Positions 44,221 through 55,953 of a DNA stretch of 64,000 nt are shown here, one piece after another. The notes under the pieces were generated by a model. It saw nothing but the letters and a program-made list of their open reading frames with translations. It was not told where the DNA came from and searched no databases. Numbering within the stretch: position 1 is the first letter of the stretch; every line of letters starts with the position of its first letter. Source of the DNA: Anthoceros angustus (Eukaryota; Streptophyta; Anthocerotopsida; Anthocerotales; Anthocerotaceae); assembly GCA_010909165.1 (NCBI GenBank), contig VJWM01000063.1, positions 868,001 to 932,000 of the forward strand. Direction: 5' to 3'. The translations under genes were made by a program, and so were the position numbers.

Positions 44221-47200
44221 CGTTGCATTGGTCTCCAAGCTAACAAACATCTTCTCGACGCGATTAAAAGATAAAAACACCACCAAACACAACACGAGGC
44301 TCCTGTGTAGCACAATAATAACACTCACCAAACACAATACGAGATCCCAAGTAGCACAATATTAGCCCCAAGTAGTTCGTGTTTTCTTCTTTCTCTTTTA
44401 AGAAATGACGCGGATTTTATCTCGAAATCCTAAATACCCAAAACTTCTCATGACTTGACAACGGCGACGATCCTGCCTTGAAATACATACTCAAAAGGCC
44501 CCATCTACCTATACATCGATACTGCAGAAGTGAAGGCCTAACCCACAGATGGTACGATCTGCAAGCCTCCGGCTTTCAAACGCCTAACCATTGCACCTTT
44601 TTGTGCTAGAGGCGTGCTATGGTTTGGGTTTTGTATGGCAAAATCATGTGCGTGTTGAGCAAAAATCTTGGGTACAAAAAGGTATCCAACTCAATGGAAC
44701 GAAGAGACTGCTGCGATGATATACCATGTGATACTAAGTGCTCCAATTCGGGAACCATGCCAAGACTTGTGACATTAGTTCCTACCCATCTTGGAACCAT
44801 GCCGGGCCATGTTACAATTTAAGGGGCATAATTAGTAATTATGACCAAGTGCATAACAAGGCCTAATTGTTTTTAGTAGTGTGAAAGAAACATCAAGGGT
44901 ACGAAACGCTTCCATGTTGTGATGAACCTACACCAAAAGCGTTTAAGCGTGTTTGGGTATCTACTTGTTTTAAAATATTTACAAGGATATTTATTTACTA
45001 TTTATCCTATTTTCCAATTATAAACAATAGAGCAAGGTGCTCCAAGCCAAATGCAATTTTTCTCATCTCAATGCAATAATAGATGAAAACAATGAGCTAT
45101 TAGAAACACCCTAGTTTTGTTTTCCAACAAATGCCCTTCCATGCATGTTTTAGTGAATTCATTCTAAACCTAAACTCACATAGCAACACACCACCATATG
45201 CGAGATTGAGCTTCCACAAAATATGCCACTACCGTAGCGGTTGATAACAAAAAAGGAACATGGAGGGATCTCAATATCAAGGTATGGTGTACCGCTCTCA
45301 CCGGTTTTTATGGTGGTTCACGTAAAATGTTTTCCGCGACATACGACGGAAAGCTTGTATGTCACACACTTGGTGACATCGCCACGCAGCCATCCCCGCG
45401 TGTATTGTTGTCGAGGTGTGTGATACGCACATCTTTATGCATAGAAGATGCCAAGGATTGATGCGTAATACGAGGAAAATAATGTTGACACACACAACTC
45501 ACGCCATGATGAGATTGGTACGCCATACCGAGGTGCTTCACAACATCTAAACGCTTTACAATTGACCCAATAACCATACACATCGTAACTAGAGGCCTCC
45601 TATGTCTCATGATCGCTGGGAGGCCACACATTGTGGTCCCATGGGCCATAAGCAGCCACAACTGCGGTTAGGCCTCTCGGGGTGGGTTCACACCGGACCC
45701 TCATGTCAAGAGCGATTTAGGACTTGGTCTAAACCATGTCATGGTGGCCATTCTGATCCTCGCTTCACACGGACTTGGCCTAAACCATGTCATGGTGGCC
45801 ATTTGATCCTGGTTTCACAGACGAAGCGGGCCACTACTTTCACTTATTGATAAATAAAGTGAAATGTCTTAGGCAAGAGGAGGTGAAAAGGACCCTTCCT
45901 TCGCACCAACACATTCATACCATCTTCTAGAGTCATTATATTTTGTCTTCCACCCGCTCTTGTGCGGCCTTCTCTAGTTTGAGTTTATTTTAGGTTGTTA
46001 GATTTTCTATTTTAAATACATTTTATCATGTTATCCAAGATGGATCCACATACTAGGCATTTATGGATGTGTTTATTATTGGGCTTATGTTATATATTAC
46101 TTTGGAGCTTTGGAGTACACATCATCCATGTGAATGGATTTGTTTTCGCACATCCATTATGATCATTGAGTCGGTGCATTGAGTGATCTCCATAATGCTT
46201 CATTAGAGATTTAGCATTCGGATCCAAGACGCATTGAATTCAAGATGGAGCGGGACGCATGAAGATGCCCGAACACATTCGTCCACTCGAGCAACAGTCA
46301 GGGCAATCCAGCTCTATCTCCTCATAATCCTATGCCATGCCTCCATCAATTCAGGCCACAACTCATACCTTCAAACCGCTAGATCGATGGGGCGTGGAAC
46401 CCTAAAGTGTGTGGGAGCAAGGAGGCATGGAGCCGGCACCAACGTAGCATGGTAACTCGAGCGAAGAAGAAAAGTGTTCGTAAGGTGCAAATTTGAATTG
46501 CATAACGCATTGCGCATGCCCTAGTGTTGTGCACAATGCAATGATGCGCCACTAATCTCTACTCAATGTGAAGACATCTCACATCTAGATCTCACTCAAC
46601 CATGTCCATTGGCTTGAAGGTGCTTGCCACCGCTAGGATGCCGATTCTCTATTTCATTAACCTACAAGAGTGTTTTCTAACTCTTCATAAAGTAATACCT
46701 TCTTAACGATAAATAGCCCATTGCCTATTTTAATTTGTTTATTATGAAAGTGATTTTACTCCTTCATATCGGGATGGTCATATTTGTAAAAGTAGCTTAT
46801 ATTTATAATGTATATCTACTATGATTTAGACTTTCTTGTGATGCCAAAATTTATATATGCGTAAAATAATGTTTCCATCAATAGCTCCTAGGTTGATATA
46901 TGTAATTTTGGCCATGAAACCACGAAATTTTGGATTTAGAGGGTTTTTCATTTAGATCCAAGACGTTTTTACACCCTTCAAAGTAGTGACTAGGAGCCAT
47001 CACTATTCCTAAGGAGACCTTGTTCGATGAGAAGGGAAAAGGAAGTAGGCACCAACCGCTTTCGCACCTTCTCACTCGACATATGCTTCCTATAATCAAG
47101 GTGAGGCCCATACCACGTTGACTGCTAATTACGACATATTGCTCTCTCAAGATGGGAAATGCTAATCCACAAGAGGGATGCATTGCTTAACATGGAATTG

Positions 47201-47569
47201 CGTAATAGGAAGTCGCCAAGAAGGGAGAGAGGATAATACTACTTAAGGAGTCATGGAGGCTAGTAAGCTTGCTCCCACTATTATGTCTATTTTTTGTCAC
47301 ATTACTCACAATTTGAATTAATATACAAAAATAAACAAATCATATTGTCTATATATGTGATATGCCCACATGTAAATTAATTCAGTGCATTGAGTCTCTC
47401 CATATCCTATTGTCTATATATGTGATGTTGCCTAGGTGTAAATTTATTCAGTGCACTGAGTGCAATCGAGTCTCGTGAAACTAGTTTGCCAATGAAACTA
47501 GTCCCCTCAGTGCCTTTTTCTCTTCGTGATCCTCTCATTTTCGACAAGTCGTGATATCACCCCAACCAA

Positions 47570-49342
47570 TGCAAAGAGGTGTGATCAGAGTGAGGCGAAT
47601 GGCGTGTGTGTAGTTAATGGCGATGGGAGCAACTCTACCGCTACCAATGCCGGGTTTGTAGTTAATAGCATGGCTTCGAACTTGAAGCTGCGGCATCAAT
47701 CCTCTAAGTAAGGAGGATGAAGGATGGCGAAGTAGTATCGTGAGGGGGCGATTTGCCCATGGAAATCGGAGAAGAAATGGAGCCCAAGGCTTAGTAATGG
47801 TAACGGGTGCCAACTCAAAAGTGCGAGCAATGCTCCAAGGAATCGAGAAACATGGGCGATTGGAGGCTCAATTTTTGGGGTAGCAAGTGGTAATGGGGCA
47901 ACAAATGGTAATGCCTCTTATGATGGCAAGAGGAGAGTGAAGCACACTTTCAACAGACTGGTGAAGCTTGAGGCTCGAGCGTCACACTCAAAAGTACTTC
48001 GCCGTGGTGAGTCTCCTTTGGATGAGCCCAAGGCCAAGGGTGCTACCGCCGTGGTGAAGGGAGTTGTCCAAAATTGTGTCCTTCAAGAAACTGAATGATG
48101 TCAACTGCCTCCCGCCACTTAGAGTGGAACTTCATATAAGGATGCAGACTTGCACTTCACGTTCAAGTGAGGCCTCCGCATGCGGTAGTAAGCTAAAGGA
48201 CACGGATGAGCCTCTTCCACATCAACAGTGAAAGTGCTAATGTGGTGAAGAATGTAAGTCGGGATGAGGCGGGACGTCATGACAAAGTGAACGCAGAGAA
48301 AAAATGTCATTGTTCATGGGAAGAGGTGGGCCAATGTGGGCGACAAACCTCCCGTGTTAGGGGAGAGAATGAATGGAATCTCCAACAAGGTTGTTCAGCT
48401 AGTGAAAATGGTCACAAGACAAAGCAAAGTAATGGAGTGGACCGCATAGCCACAAACATAATGGAGTGTTCAAGGGGTTTGCGAAAATGAAGGGTGGATC
48501 CAAGGCACGTGAAGAGAAGAAGCAAATGCCCAAAGTGGGCGGATCTCCGCCAAGGTCTATGATAATGGTCAAGCACAGGCTTGCAACAGTCATAGTGACG
48601 ATGTGTATCGGGCAATTGAGATGCTTCTATGGTGAAGGGAGTTGTCCAAAATGGTGGCGATGGCCTCATAGTGGATAGTAATGGTCATCATGTCATTGAG
48701 GCGAGCATGAGCCATGCATCTACCCTAAGCAATCGAGGCTGCGACAAGCAGGTGAGTGGAATATCACGTTTGGTACTATAATGAATGTGACATAAAGGCA
48801 TTAGTTGAGAATACAAGTTCGGAGATGGTGAAAGGAGTTATAGCCCTAAAGCCATCGGTGAAAGTAAGGAACATGTTAAACCTTCCGAGATTGGTTCAAA
48901 TAGTATAAACGATGATGAGGGGCAATTTCTTGCAAAGGCAATTCCATAGTGGGGCAGCCACATCAACATTTGTGAGAAGGAGGAGACATATATACCTTAG
49001 AGATATCTTGGTGCGATCAAGTGGAGGAAGCGAAAATAGTCAACGAGATCGCACTAACGTCATGCGACAATAAAACTTTGCTTGGCTCTACCTTTCACTC
49101 CTCCATCTACTGTGACTCCTAAGACCGGCTTTCCACGCCATGTGACAACATTACTGTGTGCAAGGTGGCCTTGCTCCTCCCAACTGCCACCGGTCGATCG
49201 CGCAGCCTTGACCTCTTTTCTCAAGTGTTCACTAGTGGTGGTGTCGACAAGGCAAGGGTCTTGGGCCGGGAAGAGGGTGATCATGAACCCTAACGCCATG
49301 GAATACATCCCAAGGTCAAAGAGGCCCTTGTTGTCCCTTTAA
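47570..49342 (+). pseudogene. Macrosatellite coding-like tract, unit 2
   Basis: This is the counterpart of 42190-43951. Frame 47526-47711 has VNGDGSNSTATNAGFVVNSM. The terminal frame 49082-49342 keeps KRVIMNPNAMEYIPRSKRPL and the same stop. Indels break the middle differently from unit 1. Confidence 0.4.
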
Positions 49343-49447
49343 GGATGAATTGGTGAGGCAAAGACAATCAGCGAAGGTGTTGGAACGAGAATGATGGCAA
49401 AGATCTCGAGGGAATTCCACATCGTACAAAGATCCATTCGCCATGTT

Positions 49448-49615
49448 TTAGCAGATTATTAGAGAGTGCAATGTTTGATGATTATTAGAAAGTTTGCGCA
49501 ATGTTTGAGAGATCATTAGAAAGTTTGTGCAATGTTTGATGATCATTAGAAAGTTTGTGCAATGTTGTGATTATTAGAAAGTGCAATGTTTGATGATTAT
49601 TAGAAAGTGCAGCGT
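49448..49615 (+). repeat. 30-bp minisatellite in unit 2
   Basis: It has the same period and order of variants as in unit 1. Confidence 0.85.
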
Positions 49616-52600
49616 TGCATTCGTGGTCTCCAAGCTAACAAACATCTTCTCGACGCGATTAAAAGATAAAACACCCACCAAGCACAACACGAGGCTCCTG
49701 TGTAGCACAATAATAACACTCACCAAACACAATACGAGATCCCAAGTAGCACAATATTAGCCCCAAGTAGTTCGTTTCTTCTTTCTCTTTTAAGAAATGA
49801 CGGATTTTATCTCGAAATCCTAAATACCCAAAACTTCTCATGACTTGACAACGGCCCCTGCGATTTATCCGTCTTTGAAATACATACTCAAAAGGCCCCA
49901 TCTACCTATACATCGATACCGCAGAAAGTGAAGGCCTAACCCACTGTGATGCACGATGCCAAGCCTCCGGCTTTCAACGCCTAACCATTGCACCTTTTTG
50001 TGCTAGAGACGTGCTATGGTTTGGGTTTTGTATGGCAAAATCATGTGCGTGTTGAGCAAAAATCTTGGGTACAAAAAGGTATCCAACTCAATGGAACGAA
50101 GAGACTGCGATGATATACCATGTGATACTAAGTGCTCCAATTCGGGAACCATGCCAAGACTTGTGACATTAGTTCCTACCCATCTTGGAACCATGCCGTG
50201 CCATGTTACAATTTAAGGGGCATAATTAGTAATTATGACCAAGTGCATAACAAGGCCTAATTGTTTTAGTAGTGTGAAAGAAACATCAAGGGTACGTAAA
50301 CGCTACTTTCTTCCATGTTGTGATGAACCTACACCAAAACGCTAAGCGTGTTTGGGTATCTACTTGTTTTAAAATATTTACAAGGATATTTATTTACTAT
50401 TTATCCTATTTTCCAATTATAAACAATAGAGCAAGGTGCTCCAAGCCAAATGCAATTTTTCTCATCTCAATGCAATAATAGATGAAAACAATGAGCTATT
50501 AGAAACACCCTAGTTTTGTTTTCCAACAAATGACCCTTCCATGCATGTTTTAGTGAATTCATTCTAAACCTAAACTCACATAGCAACACACCACCATATG
50601 CGAGATTGAGCTTCCACAAAATATGCCACTACTAGAGCGGTTGATAACAAAAAGGAACATGGAGGGATCTCAATATCAAGGTATGGTGTACCGTTCTCAT
50701 CGGTTTTTATGGTGGTTCACGTGAAATGTTTTCCGCGACATACGACGGAAAGCTTGTATGTCACACACTTGGTGACATCGGCCACGCAGCCATCCCGCGT
50801 GTATTGTTGTCGGTAGGTGTGTGATACGCACATCTTTATGCATAGAAGATGCCAAGGATTGATGCGTACACAGAGGAAAATAATGTTGACACACACAACT
50901 CACGCCATGATGAGATTGGTACGCCATACCGAGGTGCTTCACAACATCTAAACGGGTTTACAATTGACCCAATAACCATACACACATCGAACTAGAGGCC
51001 TCCTATGTCATGTGCTGGGAGGCCACACATTGTGGTCCCATGGGCCATAACAACTGCGGTTAGGCCTCTAAGGGTGGGTTCACACGGACCCTCATGTCAA
51101 GAGCCGTACTAGGACTTGGTCTAAACCATGTCATGGTGGCCATTTACTGATCCTCGCCGCTTCACACGGACTTGGCCTAAACCATGTCATGGTGGCCAGC
51201 CCTCGGTTTCAACACCAGGTGTGGGCCACCTACTTTCACTTATTGATAAATAAAGTGAAATGTCTTAGGCAAGAGGAGGTGAAAAGGACCCTTCCTTCGC
51301 ACCAACACATTCATACCATCTTCTAGAGTCATTATATTTTTGTCTTCCACCCGCTCTTGTGCGGCCTTCTCTAGTTTGAGTTTATTTTAGGTTGTTAGAT
51401 TTTCTATTTTAAATACATTTTATCATGTTATCCAAGATGGATCCACATACTAGGCATTTATGGATGTGTTTATTATTGGGCTTATGTTATATATTACTTT
51501 GGAGCTTTGGAGTACACATCATCCATGTGAATGGATTTGTTTTACATCCATTATGATCGGTAGTACTTTGTCGAGTGATCTCCATAATGCTTCATTAGAG
51601 ATTTAGCATTCGGATCCAAGACGCATTCAATTCAAGATGGATGCGCGGACGCATGAAGATGCGAACACATTCGCCCACTCGAGCAACAGGAGGCAATCCG
51701 CTCTATCTCCTCATATCCTATGCCATGCCTCCATCAATTTGGTAGGCCACACAACTCATACCTTCAAACCGCTAGATCCGATGGGGCGTGGAACCCTAAA
51801 GTGTGTGGGAGCAAGGAGGCATGGAGCCGCCAGAGTATGGTAACTCGGCGAAAGAAGAAAAGTGTTCGTAAGGTCTGCAAATTTGAATTGCATAACGCGC
51901 GCATGCCCTAGTGTTGTGCACAATGCAATGATGCGCCACTAATCTCTACTCAATGTGAAGACATCTCACATCTAGATCTCACTCAACCATGGGCTGTCCG
52001 TGGCTTGAAGGTGCTTGCCACCGCTAGGATGCCGATTCTCTATTTCATTAACCTACAAGAGTGTTTTCTAACTCTTCATAAAGTAATACCTTCTTGGACA
52101 CGATAGCCCATTAAGCCTATTTTAATTTGTTTATTATGAAAGTGATTTTACTCCTTCATATCGGGATGGTCATATTTGTAAAAGTAGCTTATATTTATAA
52201 TGTATATCTACTATGATTTAGACTTTCTTGTGATGCCAAAATTTATATATCGTAAAATAATGTTTCCATCAATAGCTCCTAGGTTGATATATGTAATTTT
52301 GGCCATGAAACCACGAAATTATGGATTTAGAGGGTTTTCATTTAGATCCAAGACGCTTTTACACCCTTCAAAGTAGTGACTAGGAGCCATCACTATTCCT
52401 AAGGAGACCTTGTTCGATGAGAAGGGAAAAGGAAGTGGGCACCAACCGCTTGTCGCATTACCTTCTCACTCGACATATGCTTGCAAGCCTATAATCAAGG
52501 TGAGGCCCATACCACGTTGACTGCTAATTCTGATATTGCTCTCTCAAGATGGGAAATGCTAATCCACAAGAGGGATGCATTGCTTAACATGGAATTGCTG

Positions 52601-52959
52601 TAATAGGAAGCGCCAAGAAGGGAGAGAGGATAATACTACTTAAGGAGCTGAGGGCTAGTAAGGTCACTTGCTCCCACTATTATGTCTATTTTTGTCACAT
52701 TAATCATAATTTGAATTAATATACAAAATAAACAAATCATATTGTCTATATATGTGATATGGCCACATGTAAATTAATTTGCATTGAGTCTCTCCATATC
52801 CTATTGTCTATATATGTGATGTTGCCTAGGTGTAAATTTATTCGATCGAGTCTCGTGAAACTAGTTTGCCAATGAAACTAGTCCCCTTTGTCAGGCCTTT
52901 TTCTCTCTTTCGCGTGATCCTCTCATTTTTCGACAAGTCGTGATATCAACCAATGCAAA

Positions 52960-54744
52960 GAGGTGTGGCTCAGAGGCGAGGCGAATGGCGTGTGTAGTTA
53001 ATGGCGATGGGAGCAACTCCTGCTACCAATGCGGGTTTGTAGTTAATAGCATGGCTTCGAACTTGAAGCCGTTGCGGCATCAATCCTGTCGTAAGGAGGA
53101 TGAAGGATGGCGGAAGTAGTACGTGAGGCGATTTGCCCATGGAAATCGGAGAAGAAATGGAGCCCAAGGCTTAGTAATGGTAACGGGTGCCAACTCAAAA
53201 GTGCGAGCAATGCTCCAAGGAATCGAGAAACATGGGCGATTGGAGGCCAATTTTTGGGGTAGCAAGTGGTAATGGGGCAACAAATGGTAATGCCTCTTAT
53301 GATGGCAAGAGGAGAGTGAAGCCTGCTTTCAGCACTGGCCGGGTCGAAGCTTGAGGCCCACGAAGCGGTCACACTCAAAAGTACTTCTGCCTGGTGGTGA
53401 GTCTCCTTTGGATGAGCCCAAGGCCAACGGTGCTACTGCCGCTATGGTGAAGACGGTGTCTGAAAATTGTGTCCCTTCAAGAAACCCGAATGATCGAACG
53501 CTCACCGGCCACTTAGAGTGGAACTTCATATAAGGATGCAGCACTTGCACTTCACGTTCAAGTGAGGCCTCCGCATCTGGTAGCTAAAGGACACGGATAG
53601 CGAGCCTCTTCCACATCAACAGTGAAAGTGCTAATGTGGTGAAGAATGTAAGTCGATGAGGCGGACGTCATGACAAAGTGAACGCAGAGAAAAAATGTCA
53701 TTGTTCATGGGAAGAGGTGGGCCGATGTGGGCGACAAACCTCCTGTTAGGGGAGAGAATTATGAATGGAATCTCCAACAAGGTTGTTCAAAGCTAGTGAA
53801 AATGGTCACAAGACAAAGCAAAGTAATGGAGTGGACGGCATAGCCACAAACATAATGGAGTGTTCAAGGGTTTGCGAAAATGAAGGGTGGATCCAAGGCA
53901 CGTGAAGAGAAGAAGCAAATGCCCAAAGTGGGCGGATCTCCGCCAAGGTCTATGATAATGGTCAAGCACCGGGCTTGCAAACGGTCATAGTGACGATGTG
54001 TATCGGGCAATTGAGAGCCTTCTATGGTGAAGGGAGTTGTCCAAAATGGTGGCGTGGCCTCATAGTGGATAGTAATGGTCATCATGTCATTGAGGCGAGC
54101 ATGAGCCATGCATCTACCCCAAGCAATGAGATAAGCAATGGTGAGTGGAATATCACGTTTGGTACTATAGTGAATGTGACATAAAGGCATTAGTTGAGAA
54201 TACAAGTTCGTGAGATGGTGAAAGGAGTTATAGCCCTAAAGCCATCGGTGAAAGTAAGGAACATGTTAAACCTTCCAGAGATTGGTTCAAATAGTATAAA
54301 CGATGATGAGGGGCAATTTCTTGCAAAGGCAATTCAGATAGTGGGGCAGCCACATTTACAGATTTGTGAGAAGGAGGAGACATATATACCTCGAGAGATA
54401 TCTTGGTGCGATCAAGCATGGAGGAAGCTGAAAATAGTCAACCCGAGATCGCACCTAACCGCATGCGACAATAAAACTTTCTGCTTGGCTCTACCTTTCA
54501 CTCCTCCATCGTGACTCTATTCTAAGACCGGCTTTCCCGCCATGTGACAACAGTTACTCCAGTGCAAGGTGGCCTTGCTCCTAACTGCCACCTCGGTCTC
54601 GATCGGCTTGACCCCTCTTTTCTCAAGTGTTCAGCTAGTGGTGGTGTCGACAAGGCAAGGGTCTTGGACGGGAAGAGGGTGATCATGAACCCTAACGCCA
54701 TGGAATACATCCCAAGGTCAAAGAGGCCCTTGTTGTCCCTTTAA
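52960..54744 (+). pseudogene. Macrosatellite coding-like tract, unit 3
   Basis: It has the same segments as in units 1 and 2. Frame 54194-54514 reads GVIALKPSVKVRNMLNLPEI. Frame 54544-54744 ends with the PAM2-like MNPNAMEYIP and the same stop. Confidence 0.4.
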
Positions 54745-54839
54745 GGATGCTGGGGTGGTGAGGCATAATGGCGTAAGGTGTTGGAGCAGAATGATGGCAA
54801 AGATCTCCGGAGGAATTCCACATCGTACAAAGATCCATT

Positions 54840-55010
54840 CGCCATGTTTAATGATTATTAGAGAGTGCAATGTTTGATGATTATTAGAAAGTTTGCGCAA
54901 TGTTTGATGATCATTAGAAAGTTTGTGCAATGTTTGATGATCATTAGAAAGTTTGTGCAATGTTTGGCGATTATTAGAAAGTGCAATGTTTGATTATTAG
55001 AAAGTGCAGC
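54840..55010 (+). repeat. 30-bp minisatellite in unit 3
   Basis: It has the same type as at 44055, with one more regular ATGATCATTA copy. Confidence 0.85.
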
Positions 55011-55094
55011 GTTGCTGGTCTCCAAGCTAACAAACATCTTCTCGACGCGATTAAAAGATAAAAACACCCACCAAGCACAACACGAGGCTCCTGT

Positions 55095-55151
55095 GTAGCA
55101 CAATAATAACACTCACCAACACAAAGTTTAGATCCCAAAGTAAGCCCCAAG
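55095..55151 (+). repeat. Duplicated satellite flank, left copy
   Basis: GTAGCACAATAATAACACTC to AGCCCCAAG recurs at 62551-62616 on the other side of the LTR copy. The left copy is diverged and shorter. It is far longer than the 5-bp duplication expected from integrase. Confidence 0.8.
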
Positions 55152-55627
55152 TTTGATTTTTTGGCTAAGACGATTGAAGAGGAACATGCGAAAAACCTCT
55201 TGAACTAGGTGTGGAATTTGTTAGGAAGGCAAAAGGATATCCCGGGAGGAAAAAGCGAAGCGACCCCGACGAGCGGAGGCGGTCAAAGGTTGGTGGTGGC
55301 GGACTACCCACCGTGAATGCCACACTACTGCTGAGTGGGGAGCGGACTACCGCGGTTGGCAGACTACATGATGAAAAATCTCGGCTAAAAAATTTAGAAT
55401 AGAGGGGATATCCACTATATATGCTCACCAATAGGGAATAAATATATATAGTAATTAGAAAGCGGTTAATTAGGATAGCGGGCGAGTAGGAAAATAGGTA
55501 GTTTAGATAGAATTAGGATTTTGGAATGATGAACCCAATCTAGGGTTGTGTGTGGCGGTGGACATCAAGGAGGCAAAGTGCGGTTTTGGGCGCTTCCTCC
55601 TTGAGAACGGCGTTGGAGCGCAAAGGA

Positions 55628-55822
55628 AGGAAGGCGCCATCGCGAGAAGGCGCCATCGCGAGCAAGGGAGAAGGCGCCATCGAGGAAGGAAGGAAGGCGC
55701 CATCGAGGAAGGAAGGAAAAAGCTAGACACGAGCAAGGAGAGAATCAGCACCTGGGAGGAAGTGTGGGCGGAGGAGGAAAGGCAAGGGAAGGCGCCATCG
55801 AGGAGGAAAGGCAAGGGAAGGC
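55628..55822 (+). repeat. GGAAGGCGCCATCG minisatellite
   Basis: At least five copies of GAAGGCGCCATCG, spaced by GAGGAAGGAAG- or GAGGAAAGGCAAGG-type purine linkers. GGCGCC is palindromic. Confidence 0.8.
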
Positions 55823-55953
55823 GTTGCGACAGGTGCGGCGCTCGGAGAAGAAGGACAGGAGGAGGAAAGGCAAGGGAAGGGCCAGGCTAGTGCTGCCGGT
55901 GAAGTGTGGTTGCTACCCAAGGAGAAGTGTTTGGAGAAGTGAGCAATGAGATT

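Larger units (their letters stand above)
39500..44904 (+). repeat. Macrosatellite unit 1 (5.4 kb)
   Basis: This is the first complete unit of the array, counted from ACTTTCTTCCATGTTGTGATG. The same point recurs at 50305 and 63155, and the CTTCCATG part at 44909. The unit is AT-rich in its first and middle thirds, with two 52-bp direct repeats at about 40311-40395, a coding-like tract at 42190-43951 and a 30-bp minisatellite at 44055-44220. It is not rDNA. No transposon termini were found. Confidence 0.92.
44905..50304 (+). repeat. Macrosatellite unit 2
   Basis: It is full length, about 5400 bp, collinear with unit 1. Long stretches are identical, broken by small indels. It includes minisatellite 49448-49615 and coding-like tract 47570-49342. 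Confidence 0.93.
50305..55151 (+). repeat. Macrosatellite unit 3, left part
   Basis: It is collinear with units 1 and 2 up to 55151, where the LTR copy begins. The rest of the unit follows at 62551-63154. Left and right parts overlap by about 57-66 bp, so the sum minus this overlap returns about 5.4 kb. Confidence 0.92.

Noticed and set aside
44540-44620. Minus-strand text resembling a tRNA-derived SINE head (GGTGCAATGGTTAGGCG...GCCGGAGGCTTG)
   Set aside because: No convincing B box or cloverleaf. It occurs only as part of the satellite unit. A tRNAscan and SINE library search would decide.
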